Shown one piece after another: positions 1 through 8,887 of a stretch of 55,487 bases of DNA; positions within the stretch are counted from its first letter, which is position 1, and every line of letters begins with the position of its first letter. This DNA comes from Bacteroidota bacterium (GTDB taxonomy: Bacteria > Bacteroidota > Bacteroidia > Chitinophagales > LD1). Both the position numbers and the translations under genes were made by a program. Where the stretch lies: positions 1-55,487 of the forward strand of contig JAFDYQ010000030.1 in the NCBI GenBank assembly GCA_018267365.1, read 5' to 3'. The notes below the pieces were generated by a model. It saw only the letters and a list, made by a program, of their open reading frames with translations. It made no database searches and had not been told where the DNA came from.

Positions 1-87
1 TGGCGGAGGTTTGGGTGAGGTGGCCGTTTGTATTAAAGCCCTCTCCTTCAGAGAGCCCGTCCGCCGTGGCGGAGGTTTGGGTGAGGT
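1..87. repeat. 66-bp tandem repeat with palindromic cores, at least 1.3 copies
   Basis: The 20 bases at 1-20 recur exactly at 67-86, a 66-bp period. The unit contains two short palindromes (CTCCGCC/GGCGGA-type and CTCTCCTTCAGAGAG-type). The period is a multiple of three, so the reading frame of the overlapping minus-strand gene passes through it, giving a 22-residue protein repeat. The array may continue to the left of the window. Confidence 0.75.
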
Positions 88-445
88 CATTCTCCTTCAT
101 ATAGCTCATATCCTCCTGCGCCTGCTGCTCCTTTCCCCAGCCGTAGTGATGCCGCAGCGCAAACATACCCAGGCTCACAGGCATCTTGCCCGTAGCCGCG
201 CGCTGGAAGAGGCGCGCCTCAAAGTGCTGAGACAGCTGCTTCATCTCATGTATGATCGCATGGTGGCATGCCCACTTCCGCCGCCAGTAGCGCCAGATAT
301 CGTCATAGTAGCCCGCGCGGGCCAGCGCCATGCCCAGGTAGAGCGTATCATCCATCATGGCAAATTTGTTGATCTTCTCGAGCGCCTGCAGCGTGCGCTC
401 CTCGGTCCATTTTTCCGCATAGCGGTTTCCGGTGTGTGCTGACAT
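1..445 (-). CDS. Phage terminase small subunit-like protein, 3' end cut by window
   Basis: The minus-strand frame opens with ATG at 445-443 and stays open to the window edge (at least 148 codons), so the C-terminus is missing. The N-terminal part is helical and ends in a stretch reading GKMPVSLGMFALRHHYGW at about residues 93-110, which resembles the end of small terminase / DNA-packaging proteins (typically a short helix, then 'AIFxLKNxxGW'). Such proteins bind packaging sites on phage DNA. The last visible 40 or so residues are encoded by a palindromic tandem repeat (1-87) and look unlike a normal terminase tail. No other phage gene is visible, so this may be a relic or the edge of a prophage. 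The assignment is by motif only. Confidence 0.5.
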   Translation of the reverse strand, partial: MSAHTGNRYAEKWTEERTLQALEKINKFAMMDDTLYLGMALARAGYYDDIWRYWRRKWACHHAIIHEMKQLSQHFEARLFQRAATGKMPVSLGMFALRHHYGWGKEQQAQEDMSYMKENDLTQTSATADGLSEGEGFNTNGHLTQTSA

Positions 446-744
446 AGATTCAGTTTTGATATAAAAATTATGATTGAAAAATATAAGACAGATCATTCCC
501 CCACTGAGGCCGTAGCGGGTGCGAAACGTCGCTGGCGCCTGACATCGCCATACGCTAAATGTATCCTTACAAATATAGCAATAATAGCTATAATAGCAAC
601 TTTAAACACTCAATACTTATTCACAAATACTATTCCCGGCACATCACAGCGGGTCATAGCAGTAGTCTCATTAGCACCTATATGTATATATTTCTATGAG
701 AAATAACCTATTTTCATCATAAACTAAAAATTACAAAGAAAATC
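446..744. other. Intergenic region without a convincing gene
   Basis: This 299-bp AT-rich stretch separates the divergent terminase-like and secreted-protein genes and should hold both promoters. A 78-codon plus-strand frame (470-706) exists, but it has atypical composition for this genome, no recognisable motif beyond one hydrophobic stretch, and a start right in the promoter zone. I do not call it a gene. Confidence 0.4.
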
Positions 745-1818
745 ATGGATCAAAGAAAATCTAGCCTCCCGCTTCTTGTCCTTGCCGTATTTCTCATCAT
801 CTCTGTCATACCCGCCCAGGCTCAGTGGCTCCTCACTGTCAAGACGCCTAAAGGCAGCGAAGATATCACCTGCCGCTACTATGAAAACAATGCCGCCACG
901 CTGCTCAATAATGCTACCATCACCTACTTTGTAGCATACAATACCAACTCACCACAAGTCAAAAAATACCTCCAGGTGCTCAAAGCAAACTGGAAGATCA
1001 CTAAAGATGTAGAGTTGATCAGCTTCGATCAGGTCAAGTCAAAACTGGCTGCCAATGCCGTTTTCATAGCTCCTACTGTGCAGCTTTTTACAGATGTACG
1101 GCTGGTGGGGTATTCCATCATGACCTTCGCAGATGAGGCCATCAGCCACCCCGATGATGCCATCAAAGAATCTGACGGCAATCTCAATTTCTACAAAGGC
1201 ATCATACACAAAAAGTTTATGATCGAGCAGCCGTGGGATGTAGTGAAGGCACAAGCCAAAAACGGCGAAAAATTGAAAGTTCTCATGGCAGAAGACAAGA
1301 CCTCGATGTTCAAGTCACTGAGTGGCACCAATCTCTCTCCGTTTGAGATGGATGAAAACAAATTTCTGGCCTGGAATGAAGACGTCTTTCGCCAGCAGCT
1401 GCTCGGCTATCAGGGCTACTATGAGACCTACGTAGCTACAGACAAAGTAAAGGAAGCAGCCAAAGACATGAAAAACCTTGTGACACCTGCAGTGGGCAAG
1501 CTCAAGACAGAAACCCTCTACGTACCGGACTATGTGCTGGCCCAGCAGGCTAAATCCAATGAGCCCCTCGCGGCCGACAAAGCGATGAAGGACTACCCCT
1601 TTGCATGGAAGAAGCTGACCAACGCAGACTTTAAGAAAAAACTCAAAACAGGCGAGCACTTTTACTATCTCCACATGGACCGCCTGTATGATGTACAGTG
1701 GCTCTGCGAGGTCATAGACGCCGGCACCGGCACCATAGTCTACACCCGGTATTATTGCTGCGATCTGGCCCTCAGCCCCGGTATGCTCAAGGCATTGAAA
1801 ACCGACATCAGCAAGTGA
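745..1818 (+). CDS. Secreted protein of unknown function, 357 aa
   Basis: I do not recognise the family. The N-terminus has basic residues, a hydrophobic core (LLVLAVFLIISVI) and a likely signal peptidase site after AQA, so the protein is probably exported to the periplasm or beyond. The mature part is soluble, Lys/Asp-rich, with no lipobox, no type IX sorting domain and no transmembrane helix. A Cys pair (YYCCDL) lies near the C-terminus, around residue 338. It stands alone, with its own terminator at 1841-1880 and tRNA-Leu downstream. The signal peptide and consistent codon use make the CDS itself secure; the function is open. Confidence 0.8.
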   Translation: MDQRKSSLPLLVLAVFLIISVIPAQAQWLLTVKTPKGSEDITCRYYENNAATLLNNATITYFVAYNTNSPQVKKYLQVLKANWKITKDVELISFDQVKSKLAANAVFIAPTVQLFTDVRLVGYSIMTFADEAISHPDDAIKESDGNLNFYKGIIHKKFMIEQPWDVVKAQAKNGEKLKVLMAEDKTSMFKSLSGTNLSPFEMDENKFLAWNEDVFRQQLLGYQGYYETYVATDKVKEAAKDMKNLVTPAVGKLKTETLYVPDYVLAQQAKSNEPLAADKAMKDYPFAWKKLTNADFKKKLKTGEHFYYLHMDRLYDVQWLCEVIDAGTGTIVYTRYYCCDLALSPGMLKALKTDISK

Positions 1819-1840
1819 TCACTCGGGATGCCCGCTCAGA

Positions 1841-1880
1841 AAGCTCTTGCTCACCACCATCGCAGGAGCTTTTTTATTTT
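1841..1880 (+). terminator. Rho-independent terminator after the secreted protein gene
   Basis: AAGCTCTTGC (1841-1850) pairs with GCAGGAGCTT (1862-1871) through one G-T pair, followed by a T-rich run to 1880. It lies 22 bp past the stop codon. Confidence 0.75.
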
Positions 1881-1964
1881 TATTTGATTATCAATAAGTT
1901 ACAAGAGATTCGTCAAGCGCGCACTCCTGCCGCTCTCCGGTCGGAAAACTTGCCGCAGCACCCC

Positions 1965-1994
1965 TTGCTCGTTCCCCGAAAACATCTATATTTG
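1965..1994 (+). promoter_or_regulatory. Bacteroidete-type promoter of tRNA-Leu
   Basis: TTG at 1965-1967 and TATATTTG at 1987-1994 are separated by 19 bp. This matches the -33/-7 consensus of the Bacteroidota primary sigma factor (TTG, 19-21 bp, TAnnTTTG). Transcription should start near 2000, about 33 bp before the mature tRNA. Confidence 0.75.
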
Positions 1995-2032
1995 CACCCT
2001 CTCAAGGAATAAGGCCCATGGTCTTATGGTCT

Positions 2033-2116
2033 GCCCGGATGGCGAAATTGGTAGACGTACTACCTTGAGGTGGTAGCGCCCGCAAGGGCATGGGAGTTCG
2101 AGTCTCCCTTCGGGCA
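2033..2116 (+). tRNA. tRNA-Leu(GAG)
   Basis: The 84-nt sequence folds as a class II tRNA with a long variable arm. The acceptor stem GCCCGGA pairs with TTCGGGC (one G-T pair). The anticodon stem CTACC/GGTAG encloses the loop TTGAGGT, giving anticodon GAG (Leu, CUC/CUU). The variable arm is GCGCCCGCAAGGGCAT and the T-arm GGGAGTTCGAGTCTCCC. The discriminator is A at 2116 and the next bases are CA, so CCA is not fully encoded. Promoter and terminator flank it closely, so it is a single-gene unit. Confidence 0.95.
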
Positions 2117-2118
2117 CA

Positions 2119-2144
2119 GAACCCCCTCCCCACGGAGGGGGTTC
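2119..2144 (+). terminator. Terminator of tRNA-Leu
   Basis: An 11-bp perfect stem (2119-2129 with 2134-2144) closes a 4-base loop directly behind the tRNA. The T-run after it is weak (TTGCATT), with a TTTT further on at 2159-2162. Confidence 0.75.
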
Positions 2145-2185
2145 TTGCATTATAGCCCCTTTTCATCAGATACTAGCGGCTGTTA

Positions 2186-2208
2186 CCCTCTCTTATTTTA
2201 GGAGAGGG
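2186..2208. repeat. Short palindrome in the spacer before DUF763
   Basis: CCCTCTC (2186-2192) and GAGAGGG (2202-2208) form a hairpin, followed by a GGGTGTGG-type tail like the other palindromic repeats of this window. The rest of 2145-2326 holds only a possible weak -7 element, TACCTTAG at 2316-2323. Confidence 0.4.
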
Positions 2209-2326
2209 CAGGGTGTGGTAAGGCTGCGTCCAGAGCGGCTGTTGCATCCTCACCAGCCTGTGTTTGTGGACATTTATACAGCCCCCATCCTGTAAGCTTT
2301 CTCCTCCTCATCCGTTACCTTAGAGT

Positions 2327-3553
2327 ATGCCCAAACTGTACTTTGGCCGCGGTACCGCAGACCTCCCCTTGCACTATGGCAAGGTGCCCCTCTGGCTCTC
2401 CGAGCGCATGAGTGCGCTGGGCGGCGCCATCATAGAGAGCATCGTGCTGGACTATGGCAAAAGTGAAGCGCTCAGGCGCCTCAGCGACCCGCTGTGGTTC
2501 CAGTCCTTCGGCTGTGTGCTGGGCATGGACTGGCACTCATCGGGCATCACTACCTCTGTGATGGGCGCGCTGAAGAAGGCCATCGAGCCAAAGAGCCGCG
2601 AGCTGGGCCTCTACATCTGCGGCGGCAAGGGCAAATACTCCAAACAGACGCCCTCAGAGCTGATGGCTATAGCTGGCAAGACTGGCCTCGATGGCATGAA
2701 GCTCGTACATGCCAGCCGGCTCAGCGCCAAGGTGGACAACACTGCCATACAGGATGGCTTTCAGCTCTACCTGCACTCCTTCATCCTCTCTGATACGGGC
2801 GAGTGGGCCGTGATACAGCAGGGCATGAATGGCGATGCCGGCATGGCACGGCGCTATCACTGGCACTCAGAGCAGTTCCGGTCGTTTCTGGAGAGCCCGC
2901 ACACCTTCATCTACGGCCACAACCAGGGCCGGATACTCAACCTCACCGACCCGCTCGCCACAGAGACCAAGGACGGCATGGTAGCCCTCATCAGAGAGAG
3001 CCCCGCCCGCATCTTCCCCGAGGTGAAGCGGATCATCATGCCCTCTCACCACGAGGTAAAGGCTAAGGACGTAGACCTCAAACGCCTTGGCGCCATCCTA
3101 GCCGTAGCGCACGAGAAGGACCTCCGCAGCTTTGAGTCGCTGCTGATGCTGGAGGGCGTAGGGCCGCGCACTATACAGTCGCTGGCACTGGTCAGCGAGG
3201 TGATACATGGCACACCCTCCCGCTTTGATGACCCTGCACGCTTCAGCTTTGCCCATGGCGGCAAGGATGGCCATCCCTTCCCTGTACCTACCAAGGTATA
3301 CGATGAGACCATCCATTACCTGCGCGAGTCTGTAGACAAGGCCAGGATAGGTATCAATGACAAGAACGAAGCCATCCGCAACCTCTCCAAAGTGATACAG
3401 TGGATGGAGAATGACTTCACACCCAATGGCAACTTCGATGGAGCCATCCGCAAGGAGCGCGAGGAGTCATACCTTTATGGCGGACGCACAGTCTTCGGCA
3501 AGGCTAAGCCGCCTCAAAAGGACAAAGGAGGCGACCAGCTCTCTATATTCTAG
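2327..3553 (+). CDS. DUF763 family protein, putative DNA-repair partner
   Basis: The N-terminus (GRGTADLPLHYGKVPLWL, residues 5-22) and the block FQSFGCVLGMDWHSSG at about 63-78 are hallmarks of the DUF763 family, found in archaea and scattered bacteria and without an established function. Around residues 270-292 the text LLMLEGVGPRTIQSLALVSE looks like a helix-hairpin-helix with the GVG hairpin seen in non-specific DNA-binding proteins. The length (408 aa) suits the family. It lies 70 bp upstream of the ligase-associated exonuclease and on the same strand, so it probably belongs to the repair block. The family call is firm; a role in DNA repair is inferred from the motif and neighbours. Confidence 0.85.
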   Translation: MPKLYFGRGTADLPLHYGKVPLWLSERMSALGGAIIESIVLDYGKSEALRRLSDPLWFQSFGCVLGMDWHSSGITTSVMGALKKAIEPKSRELGLYICGGKGKYSKQTPSELMAIAGKTGLDGMKLVHASRLSAKVDNTAIQDGFQLYLHSFILSDTGEWAVIQQGMNGDAGMARRYHWHSEQFRSFLESPHTFIYGHNQGRILNLTDPLATETKDGMVALIRESPARIFPEVKRIIMPSHHEVKAKDVDLKRLGAILAVAHEKDLRSFESLLMLEGVGPRTIQSLALVSEVIHGTPSRFDDPARFSFAHGGKDGHPFPVPTKVYDETIHYLRESVDKARIGINDKNEAIRNLSKVIQWMENDFTPNGNFDGAIRKEREESYLYGGRTVFGKAKPPQKDKGGDQLSIF

Positions 3554-3623
3554 TCATCGTAGCGTGTAGCATTGTTTTTGTAATGACCATAAACAAACAG
3601 CTTAGGAGGCTGTTTCTCTAGGA

Positions 3624-4718
3624 ATGCTGAAGTTTAATGACAAAGGTATCTACTGCGAGCAGGCAGATGTGTATATAGACCCATGGGGCCAGGTAGACCG
3701 CGCCATCATTACACATGCACACTCAGACCACGCTCGCTGGGGCTCGCGTCACTACCTGGCGCACCACTACTCGGTGCCGGTCATGCGCTGGCGGCTAGGC
3801 TCCGGCATCAATGTGACGGGCATAGGCTACGGCGAAACGATCAATATCAATGGGGTCAAAATTTCCCTGCATCCTGCGGGGCATATCATAGGTTCTGCAC
3901 AGGTGCGGCTGGAGTACCGGGGCGAGGTATGGGTAGTGAGCGGCGACTATAAACTGCAGAATGACCACCTCGCTACACCCTTTGAGCCGGTGCGCTGCCA
4001 GCACTTTATCACAGAGTCTACGTTCGGCCTGCCGGTGTATCGCTTCCCTGCTGTAGAAGTAGTGCAGACAGAGATCAATGACTGGTGCGCAAAGAACACC
4101 GCCGCCGGCAAGACTTCCGTCATCATCGGCTATGCTTTGGGCAAAGCCCAGCACATACTCTACGGCCTGGATCGGTCTATCGCTCCTATCTATGCCCACG
4201 GCGCCGTGGTCAATATGAACCGCACACTGGAGCAGAGCGGCTTTGACTTTTCATATGCAAAGCCGCTGGACTATTCGCTGTCAAAGAAAGACCTGCAAGG
4301 CTGTATCGTCATAGCGCCACCCTCTGCGGTAGGTACACCCTGGCTGCGCCGCTTTGATCCATACAGCATAGGCATCTGCAGCGGCTGGATGCAGCTGCGT
4401 GGTGCGCGGCGAAGGCGCGGTGTAGACCGCGGCTTTGTGATGTCGGACCACTGTGACTGGCAGCAGCTCAATACCGCTATAAAACTCACCGGCGCAGAGA
4501 ATGTCTATGTGACACACGGCTACAAATCTATCTACGCCAAATGGCTGCGCGATGAGATGCATCTCAATGCTACCGAGGTAGACACGCTCTACGAAGGCGA
4601 GAGCATAGAGGGCGATAAAGAAGAAGCTATAGCAGAGAACACACAGACGGGTATTGCTTCGCAAGAAAGCAATGAGGACCAGAGCATTTCCTCACCAGAA
4701 AACGGAGATGCCGCATGA
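3624..4718 (+). CDS. Ligase-associated DNA exonuclease (metallo-beta-lactamase/beta-CASP fold)
   Basis: The metal-binding motif HAHSDH lies at residues 31-36, with GHIIGSAQ and GDYK further on and a late SDHCDW block at about residues 273-278, as in beta-CASP nucleases of the SNM1/Pso2 type. The protein fits the 'ligase-associated DNA exonuclease' family that always travels with a bacterial ATP-dependent ligase and a DEXH helicase. The last 40 residues are acidic and low in complexity (EEAIAENTQTG onward) and likely disordered. The stop overlaps the ligase start by 4 bp (ATGA), so the two are translationally coupled. Predicted role: trimming of DNA ends before sealing. Confidence 0.9.
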   Translation: MLKFNDKGIYCEQADVYIDPWGQVDRAIITHAHSDHARWGSRHYLAHHYSVPVMRWRLGSGINVTGIGYGETININGVKISLHPAGHIIGSAQVRLEYRGEVWVVSGDYKLQNDHLATPFEPVRCQHFITESTFGLPVYRFPAVEVVQTEINDWCAKNTAAGKTSVIIGYALGKAQHILYGLDRSIAPIYAHGAVVNMNRTLEQSGFDFSYAKPLDYSLSKKDLQGCIVIAPPSAVGTPWLRRFDPYSIGICSGWMQLRGARRRRGVDRGFVMSDHCDWQQLNTAIKLTGAENVYVTHGYKSIYAKWLRDEMHLNATEVDTLYEGESIEGDKEEAIAENTQTGIASQESNEDQSISSPENGDAA

Positions 4719-6322
4719 AAGCCTTTGCTGAGCTATACACTGCTATAGACCAGACCACCAAGACCAATGCAAAGGTGGATGCACTGGTGGAGTATTTCGC
4801 GTCAGCGCCGGAGACTGATGTGCTCTGGACTGTAGCCATGCTCACGGGCAAAACACCTAAACGCACCATCCGCTCCGGCGAGCTGAAAGAATGGAGCGCC
4901 GAGATGTCAGGCCTCCCCTACTGGATCTTTGATGAGTCCTACCATATAGTCGGTGACCTCGCAGAGACTATCACGCTGATACTCCCGCCGCCCTCTTCGT
5001 CTGCGGGTTATTCGCTCACAGAGACCATAGCGTTCCTTCGTTCGCTGGATCAGTATGGCGATGAGGACAAGAAGATAGCCATACAGCGGCGCTGGGATGA
5101 GATGGATACAGGTGAGCGCTTTGTATTCAATAAACTCATAACAGGTAGCTTCCGCGTGGGCGTGTCAAAGCAACTCGTGATCAAGGCGCTGGCCAGGCAA
5201 TTTAAGATAGAGGAAGACACCGTAGCGCATCGCCTCACCGGCGACTGGAGCCCGGACACTACCACGCTCACCACGCTGCTTTCCGCCACGGGCGATACAG
5301 ATAGCTACTATCGCCCTTACCCTTTCTACCTTGCCTATCAGCTGGAGCAGCCTGTAGAGGAGCTCGGCGATGTACGCGACTGGCAGATAGAGCAGAAGTA
5401 TGATGGCATACGCGGGCAGCTGCTAGTGCGTCGTGGTGAGCTATTCGTCTGGAGCCGTGGCGAGGAGCTGATGACGGAGAAATTTCCCGAGTTTGAGATC
5501 CTGAAAGATATACTGCCTGATGGCACCGTGATAGATGGTGAGGTACTGCCCTTTCGCGATGGAAGACCACTGCCTTTTCACCTCATGCAGACCCGCATAG
5601 GCAGGAAGAACCTGACCAAGAAATCACTGCAGGAAGCACCGCTCGTGATGATGTGCTATGACCTGCTGGAGTATCACGGCGAGGACATCCGCACACGCCC
5701 TATGCAGGAGCGCCGCGCACTATTAGAGCAGGTGGTGAAAGATGCTAATGCCATCGCCGCTGTGCCGCTGCTGCTCTCGCCGGTATTAGACTGCAAGACA
5801 TGGGAGGAAGCCACACGAGCACGCGAGACCGCGCGGGACAATAACTGCGAAGGCCTGATGCTGAAGCATAAAAACAGTCCCTACGAGACGGGCCGCCGCA
5901 AGGGCCAATGGTGGAAGTGGAAAGTAGACCCGCTCACCGTGGATGGTGTGCTGCTCTATGCACAGCGTGGGCATGGCCGCCGCGCCAATCTGTACACAGA
6001 TTATACCTTTGCCATCTGGGATGGCGATGAGCTCGTACCTTTTACCAAAGCGTATAGCGGCCTTACCGATAAAGAACTGCTACAGGTGGACAACTGGATC
6101 AAGCGCAATACGATTGATAAATTTGGCCCGGTGCGGAGTGTAAAGGCGGAGCTGGTCTTTGAGATCGCCTTTGAGGGGATCAATAGATCGCCGCGGCATA
6201 AGTCTGGCGTGGCGCTGCGCTTCCCGCGCATCCTGCGCTGGCGTACAGACAAAAAGAAAGAGGACGCCAATACCAAAGACGACCTCATGAAACTGATAGA
6301 AATGCAGGAGGCTACAAGATGA
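4715..6322 (+). CDS. ATP-dependent DNA ligase (bacterial LigB/LigC-like)
   Basis: The enzyme seals nicks with ATP. The nucleotidyl-accepting lysine sits in EQKYDGIRG (Lys228), followed by motif III-like YDLLEYHGED and motif IV/V EGLMLKHKNSPYETGRRKGQWWKWK, which carries the second catalytic lysine pair. An N-terminal helical DNA-binding domain (about 1-200) and a C-terminal OB domain complete the usual 530-residue plan. It overlaps both neighbours by 4 bp (ATGA at each junction), so exonuclease, ligase and helicase form one coupled operon. It is distinct from the essential NAD-dependent ligase and serves repair. Confidence 0.93.
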   Translation: MKAFAELYTAIDQTTKTNAKVDALVEYFASAPETDVLWTVAMLTGKTPKRTIRSGELKEWSAEMSGLPYWIFDESYHIVGDLAETITLILPPPSSSAGYSLTETIAFLRSLDQYGDEDKKIAIQRRWDEMDTGERFVFNKLITGSFRVGVSKQLVIKALARQFKIEEDTVAHRLTGDWSPDTTTLTTLLSATGDTDSYYRPYPFYLAYQLEQPVEELGDVRDWQIEQKYDGIRGQLLVRRGELFVWSRGEELMTEKFPEFEILKDILPDGTVIDGEVLPFRDGRPLPFHLMQTRIGRKNLTKKSLQEAPLVMMCYDLLEYHGEDIRTRPMQERRALLEQVVKDANAIAAVPLLLSPVLDCKTWEEATRARETARDNNCEGLMLKHKNSPYETGRRKGQWWKWKVDPLTVDGVLLYAQRGHGRRANLYTDYTFAIWDGDELVPFTKAYSGLTDKELLQVDNWIKRNTIDKFGPVRSVKAELVFEIAFEGINRSPRHKSGVALRFPRILRWRTDKKKEDANTKDDLMKLIEMQEATR

Positions 6323-8778
6323 ATGCTGCAAAGGAATGGTTCAAACTAAAGGGCTGGAAGGCACATGCCTTTCAGAAGGAGACCTGGGCGGAGATCGCTG
6401 CGGGCCGCAGCGGTCTGCTCAATGCACCCACCGGCATGGGCAAGACCTTTGCGATCTGGTTTGGTGTGCTGCAAGACTTTATCACGCAGAATGAAACAGA
6501 GTACAAAGAGGGCCTGCACTGCCTCTGGATCACGCCGCTGCGCGCTTTATCCAAAGAGATAGAGATGGCTACCAATCAGGTATCGCAAGACCTGAACATA
6601 CCCTACCGTATCGGCCTGCGTACCGGTGATACGACAGCCTCAGAACGCGCCAAGCAAAAGAAGAAAAGCCCAGAAGCGCTGATCACCACCCCTGAGAGCC
6701 TGCACATGATGCTGGCGCAAAAGGGCTATGCAGATACGTTTAAGAATCTTCAGTTTGTAATAGTAGATGAGTGGCACGAGCTGCTGGGCAGCAAGCGCGG
6801 CGTGCAGATAGAGCTGGCACTATCACGATTGAAAAGCATTAATCCGGAACTCAAGATATGGGGTATCTCTGCTACCATAGGCAATCTGGACAGAGCTAAA
6901 GAGATCCTGCTCGGTGAGCGCAATGAACAGGCTGCTATGGTGCGCGCCGATGTGAAGAAGAAGATAGACATAGAAACTGTTTTCCCTGACACGCTGGAGA
7001 AGTTTCCCTGGGCGGGGCACCTGGGCATCAAGCTGGCAGAGAAGGTCCTGCCCATCATAGAGGCGAGCATTTCTACACTGCTTTTCACCAATACAAGATC
7101 GCAGGCGGAGATATGGTTTCAATACCTGCTACAGATAGCACCGGACCTGGCTGGCGTGATAGGCCTGCACCACAGCAGCCTGGACGAAGAGACCCGCAAG
7201 TGGGTAGAGGAAGCACTGCACGATGGCCGCTTGAAGGTAGTGGTATGCACCAGCAGCCTCGACCTCGGCGTGGACTTCCGCCCGGTAGATACAGTGATAC
7301 AGGTAGGCTCTGCCAAAGGTGTAGCGCGATTTATGCAGCGCGCGGGGCGCAGCGGCCACCACCCGGGCGCCACGAGCCGCATCCACTTCCTGCCTACCAA
7401 CTCTCTGGAGATAGTAGAGGGCGCCGCCCTACGTTATGCCATCGCGCATAAAAAGATCGAGAGCCGTATCCCTTTCATCCGCTCCTTTGATGTGCTGGTG
7501 CAGTACCTGGTCACGCTGGCAGTGTCAGATGGCTTTGAGCCGGAGCAGATATACAGCGAGATCAAGGCTACGCACTGCTTCAATTCCGTGAGCCGCGAGG
7601 AGTTTAACTGGTGCCTGAACTTCATCACCATCGGGGGGCAATCGCTCACCGCCTACGACGAGTTTCACAAAGTAGTGGTAGAAGACGGCATCTACAAAGT
7701 GACGAGCAAGGCCGTAGCCCTGCGGCACCGGCTGAGTATGGGTACCATCGTGAGCTATGTGATGATGCGCATCAAGTATATCGGTGGCAAGAGTATCGGC
7801 TCGGTAGAGGAATGGTTCATCTCCCGGCTGAAGAAGGGCGACGTATTTGTCTTTGCCGGGCGCAACCTGGAGCTGGTATCTGTGAATGGCATGGAGGCAC
7901 TGGTGCGCAATGCCAGGAAGCGCGGCGTAGTGCCCTCATGGATGGGTGGCCGCCTGCCTATGTCGGCGCAGCTCTCAGAGACCATCCGCCACGAGCTGGA
8001 CGAGTACACACAGGACCGGATAGGCAACCCGGAGATGAAGATGCTCGTGCCACTCTTCGTGGAGCAGAGCAAACGCTCCCACCTGCCATCGGCCAATGAA
8101 TTGCTGATCGAGAAGTTTAAAACACGCGAGGGCTGGCACGTATTTGTCTATCCTTTTGAGGGCAAGTTTGTGCATGAGGGCATGGCCAATATACTGGCAA
8201 ACAGGATGGCGCAGAAGCGGTCCTTCACCTTCTCCATCTCTATGAATGACTATGGCTTTGAGCTCTTGAGCGATCAAGACATACCTATAGAAGAGCTGCT
8301 GCAAGAGAATCTTTTCTCTCCCGAGCACCTGACACAGGATGTGCTAAAGAGTATGAACGTGACGGAGATGGCTCTGAGGCGCTTCCGCGATATAGCGGGT
8401 ATCGCAGGGCTGACTTTCTCCGGCTATCCAGGCAGGCAGGTCAAGACCAAGCACCTGCAGGCCAATGCGATGCTCTTCTTCCGCGTCTTTGAGGATCATG
8501 AGCGCGAGAATCTCTTACTGCGCCAGGCGTATGACGAGGTCTTTGACTTTGAGCTGGAGATCACGCGTCTCAGGGAGGCCTTTGAGCGCATCAGCAATCA
8601 ATTTATCATCCTGAAATATCCTGAAAAGCCGACGCCGTTTGCATTCCCGATCATGACCGAGCGCTTCCGCGAGAAGTTTAGCACGGAGGATGTAGAAGCA
8701 AAGATCATGAAGATGAAAGCCTATATAGAATCAGCCCCATCCAAACCTTCCCCAAAGGGGAAGGCTCAAACAAAATAA
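6319..8778 (+). CDS. Ligase-associated DEXH-box helicase (Lhr-core type)
   Basis: A superfamily 2 helicase of the Lhr core type, thought to move along single-stranded DNA and unwind DNA or DNA-RNA hybrids. Visible motifs: NAPTGMGKT (Walker A, about residues 35-43), VDEWHELL (motif II, DEWH instead of DEVH), ISATIG (III), and RAGRSGHHPGATS (VI). After the helicase domains comes the Lhr winged-helix region with no cysteine cluster. Length 819 is usual for this group. The final residues (PSKPSPKGKAQTK) are encoded by a palindromic repeat (8746-8764), so the native tail was probably replaced by repeat sequence. Coupled to the ligase by a 4-bp overlap. Confidence 0.93.
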   Translation: MNAAKEWFKLKGWKAHAFQKETWAEIAAGRSGLLNAPTGMGKTFAIWFGVLQDFITQNETEYKEGLHCLWITPLRALSKEIEMATNQVSQDLNIPYRIGLRTGDTTASERAKQKKKSPEALITTPESLHMMLAQKGYADTFKNLQFVIVDEWHELLGSKRGVQIELALSRLKSINPELKIWGISATIGNLDRAKEILLGERNEQAAMVRADVKKKIDIETVFPDTLEKFPWAGHLGIKLAEKVLPIIEASISTLLFTNTRSQAEIWFQYLLQIAPDLAGVIGLHHSSLDEETRKWVEEALHDGRLKVVVCTSSLDLGVDFRPVDTVIQVGSAKGVARFMQRAGRSGHHPGATSRIHFLPTNSLEIVEGAALRYAIAHKKIESRIPFIRSFDVLVQYLVTLAVSDGFEPEQIYSEIKATHCFNSVSREEFNWCLNFITIGGQSLTAYDEFHKVVVEDGIYKVTSKAVALRHRLSMGTIVSYVMMRIKYIGGKSIGSVEEWFISRLKKGDVFVFAGRNLELVSVNGMEALVRNARKRGVVPSWMGGRLPMSAQLSETIRHELDEYTQDRIGNPEMKMLVPLFVEQSKRSHLPSANELLIEKFKTREGWHVFVYPFEGKFVHEGMANILANRMAQKRSFTFSISMNDYGFELLSDQDIPIEELLQENLFSPEHLTQDVLKSMNVTEMALRRFRDIAGIAGLTFSGYPGRQVKTKHLQANAMLFFRVFEDHERENLLLRQAYDEVFDFELEITRLREAFERISNQFIILKYPEKPTPFAFPIMTERFREKFSTEDVEAKIMKMKAYIESAPSKPSPKGKAQTK
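8746..8764. repeat. Palindromic repeat forming the 3' end of the helicase gene
   Basis: CCTTCCCC (8746-8753), AAA, GGGGAAGG (8757-8764) is a perfect 8-bp hairpin with further similarity to the arms at 31775-31878. It lies inside the coding sequence and may also damp read-through into the glycosylase gene. Confidence 0.65.
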
Positions 8779-8887
8779 TGAGGCGAGGGCGAAGAATGAG
8801 GGACGATGCCAGGTAACAAAATGATACTTATGATGTGGGTGATATTCATTTTGCGTTTTCGCGTTTTTGCGGTTAAATCATAACAAT

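Noticed and set aside
1..87. Possible CRISPR repeat
   Set aside because: The copies abut with no unique spacers, and no cas gene is present; no CRISPR array was seen anywhere in the window.
1..445. Window edge as a full prophage
   Set aside because: Only one terminase-like gene; no integrase, capsid, tail or att site can be seen.
470..706. 78-codon open frame between the terminase-like and secreted-protein genes
   Set aside because: AT-rich, no motif apart from one hydrophobic stretch, codon use unlike neighbours and located where promoters are expected.
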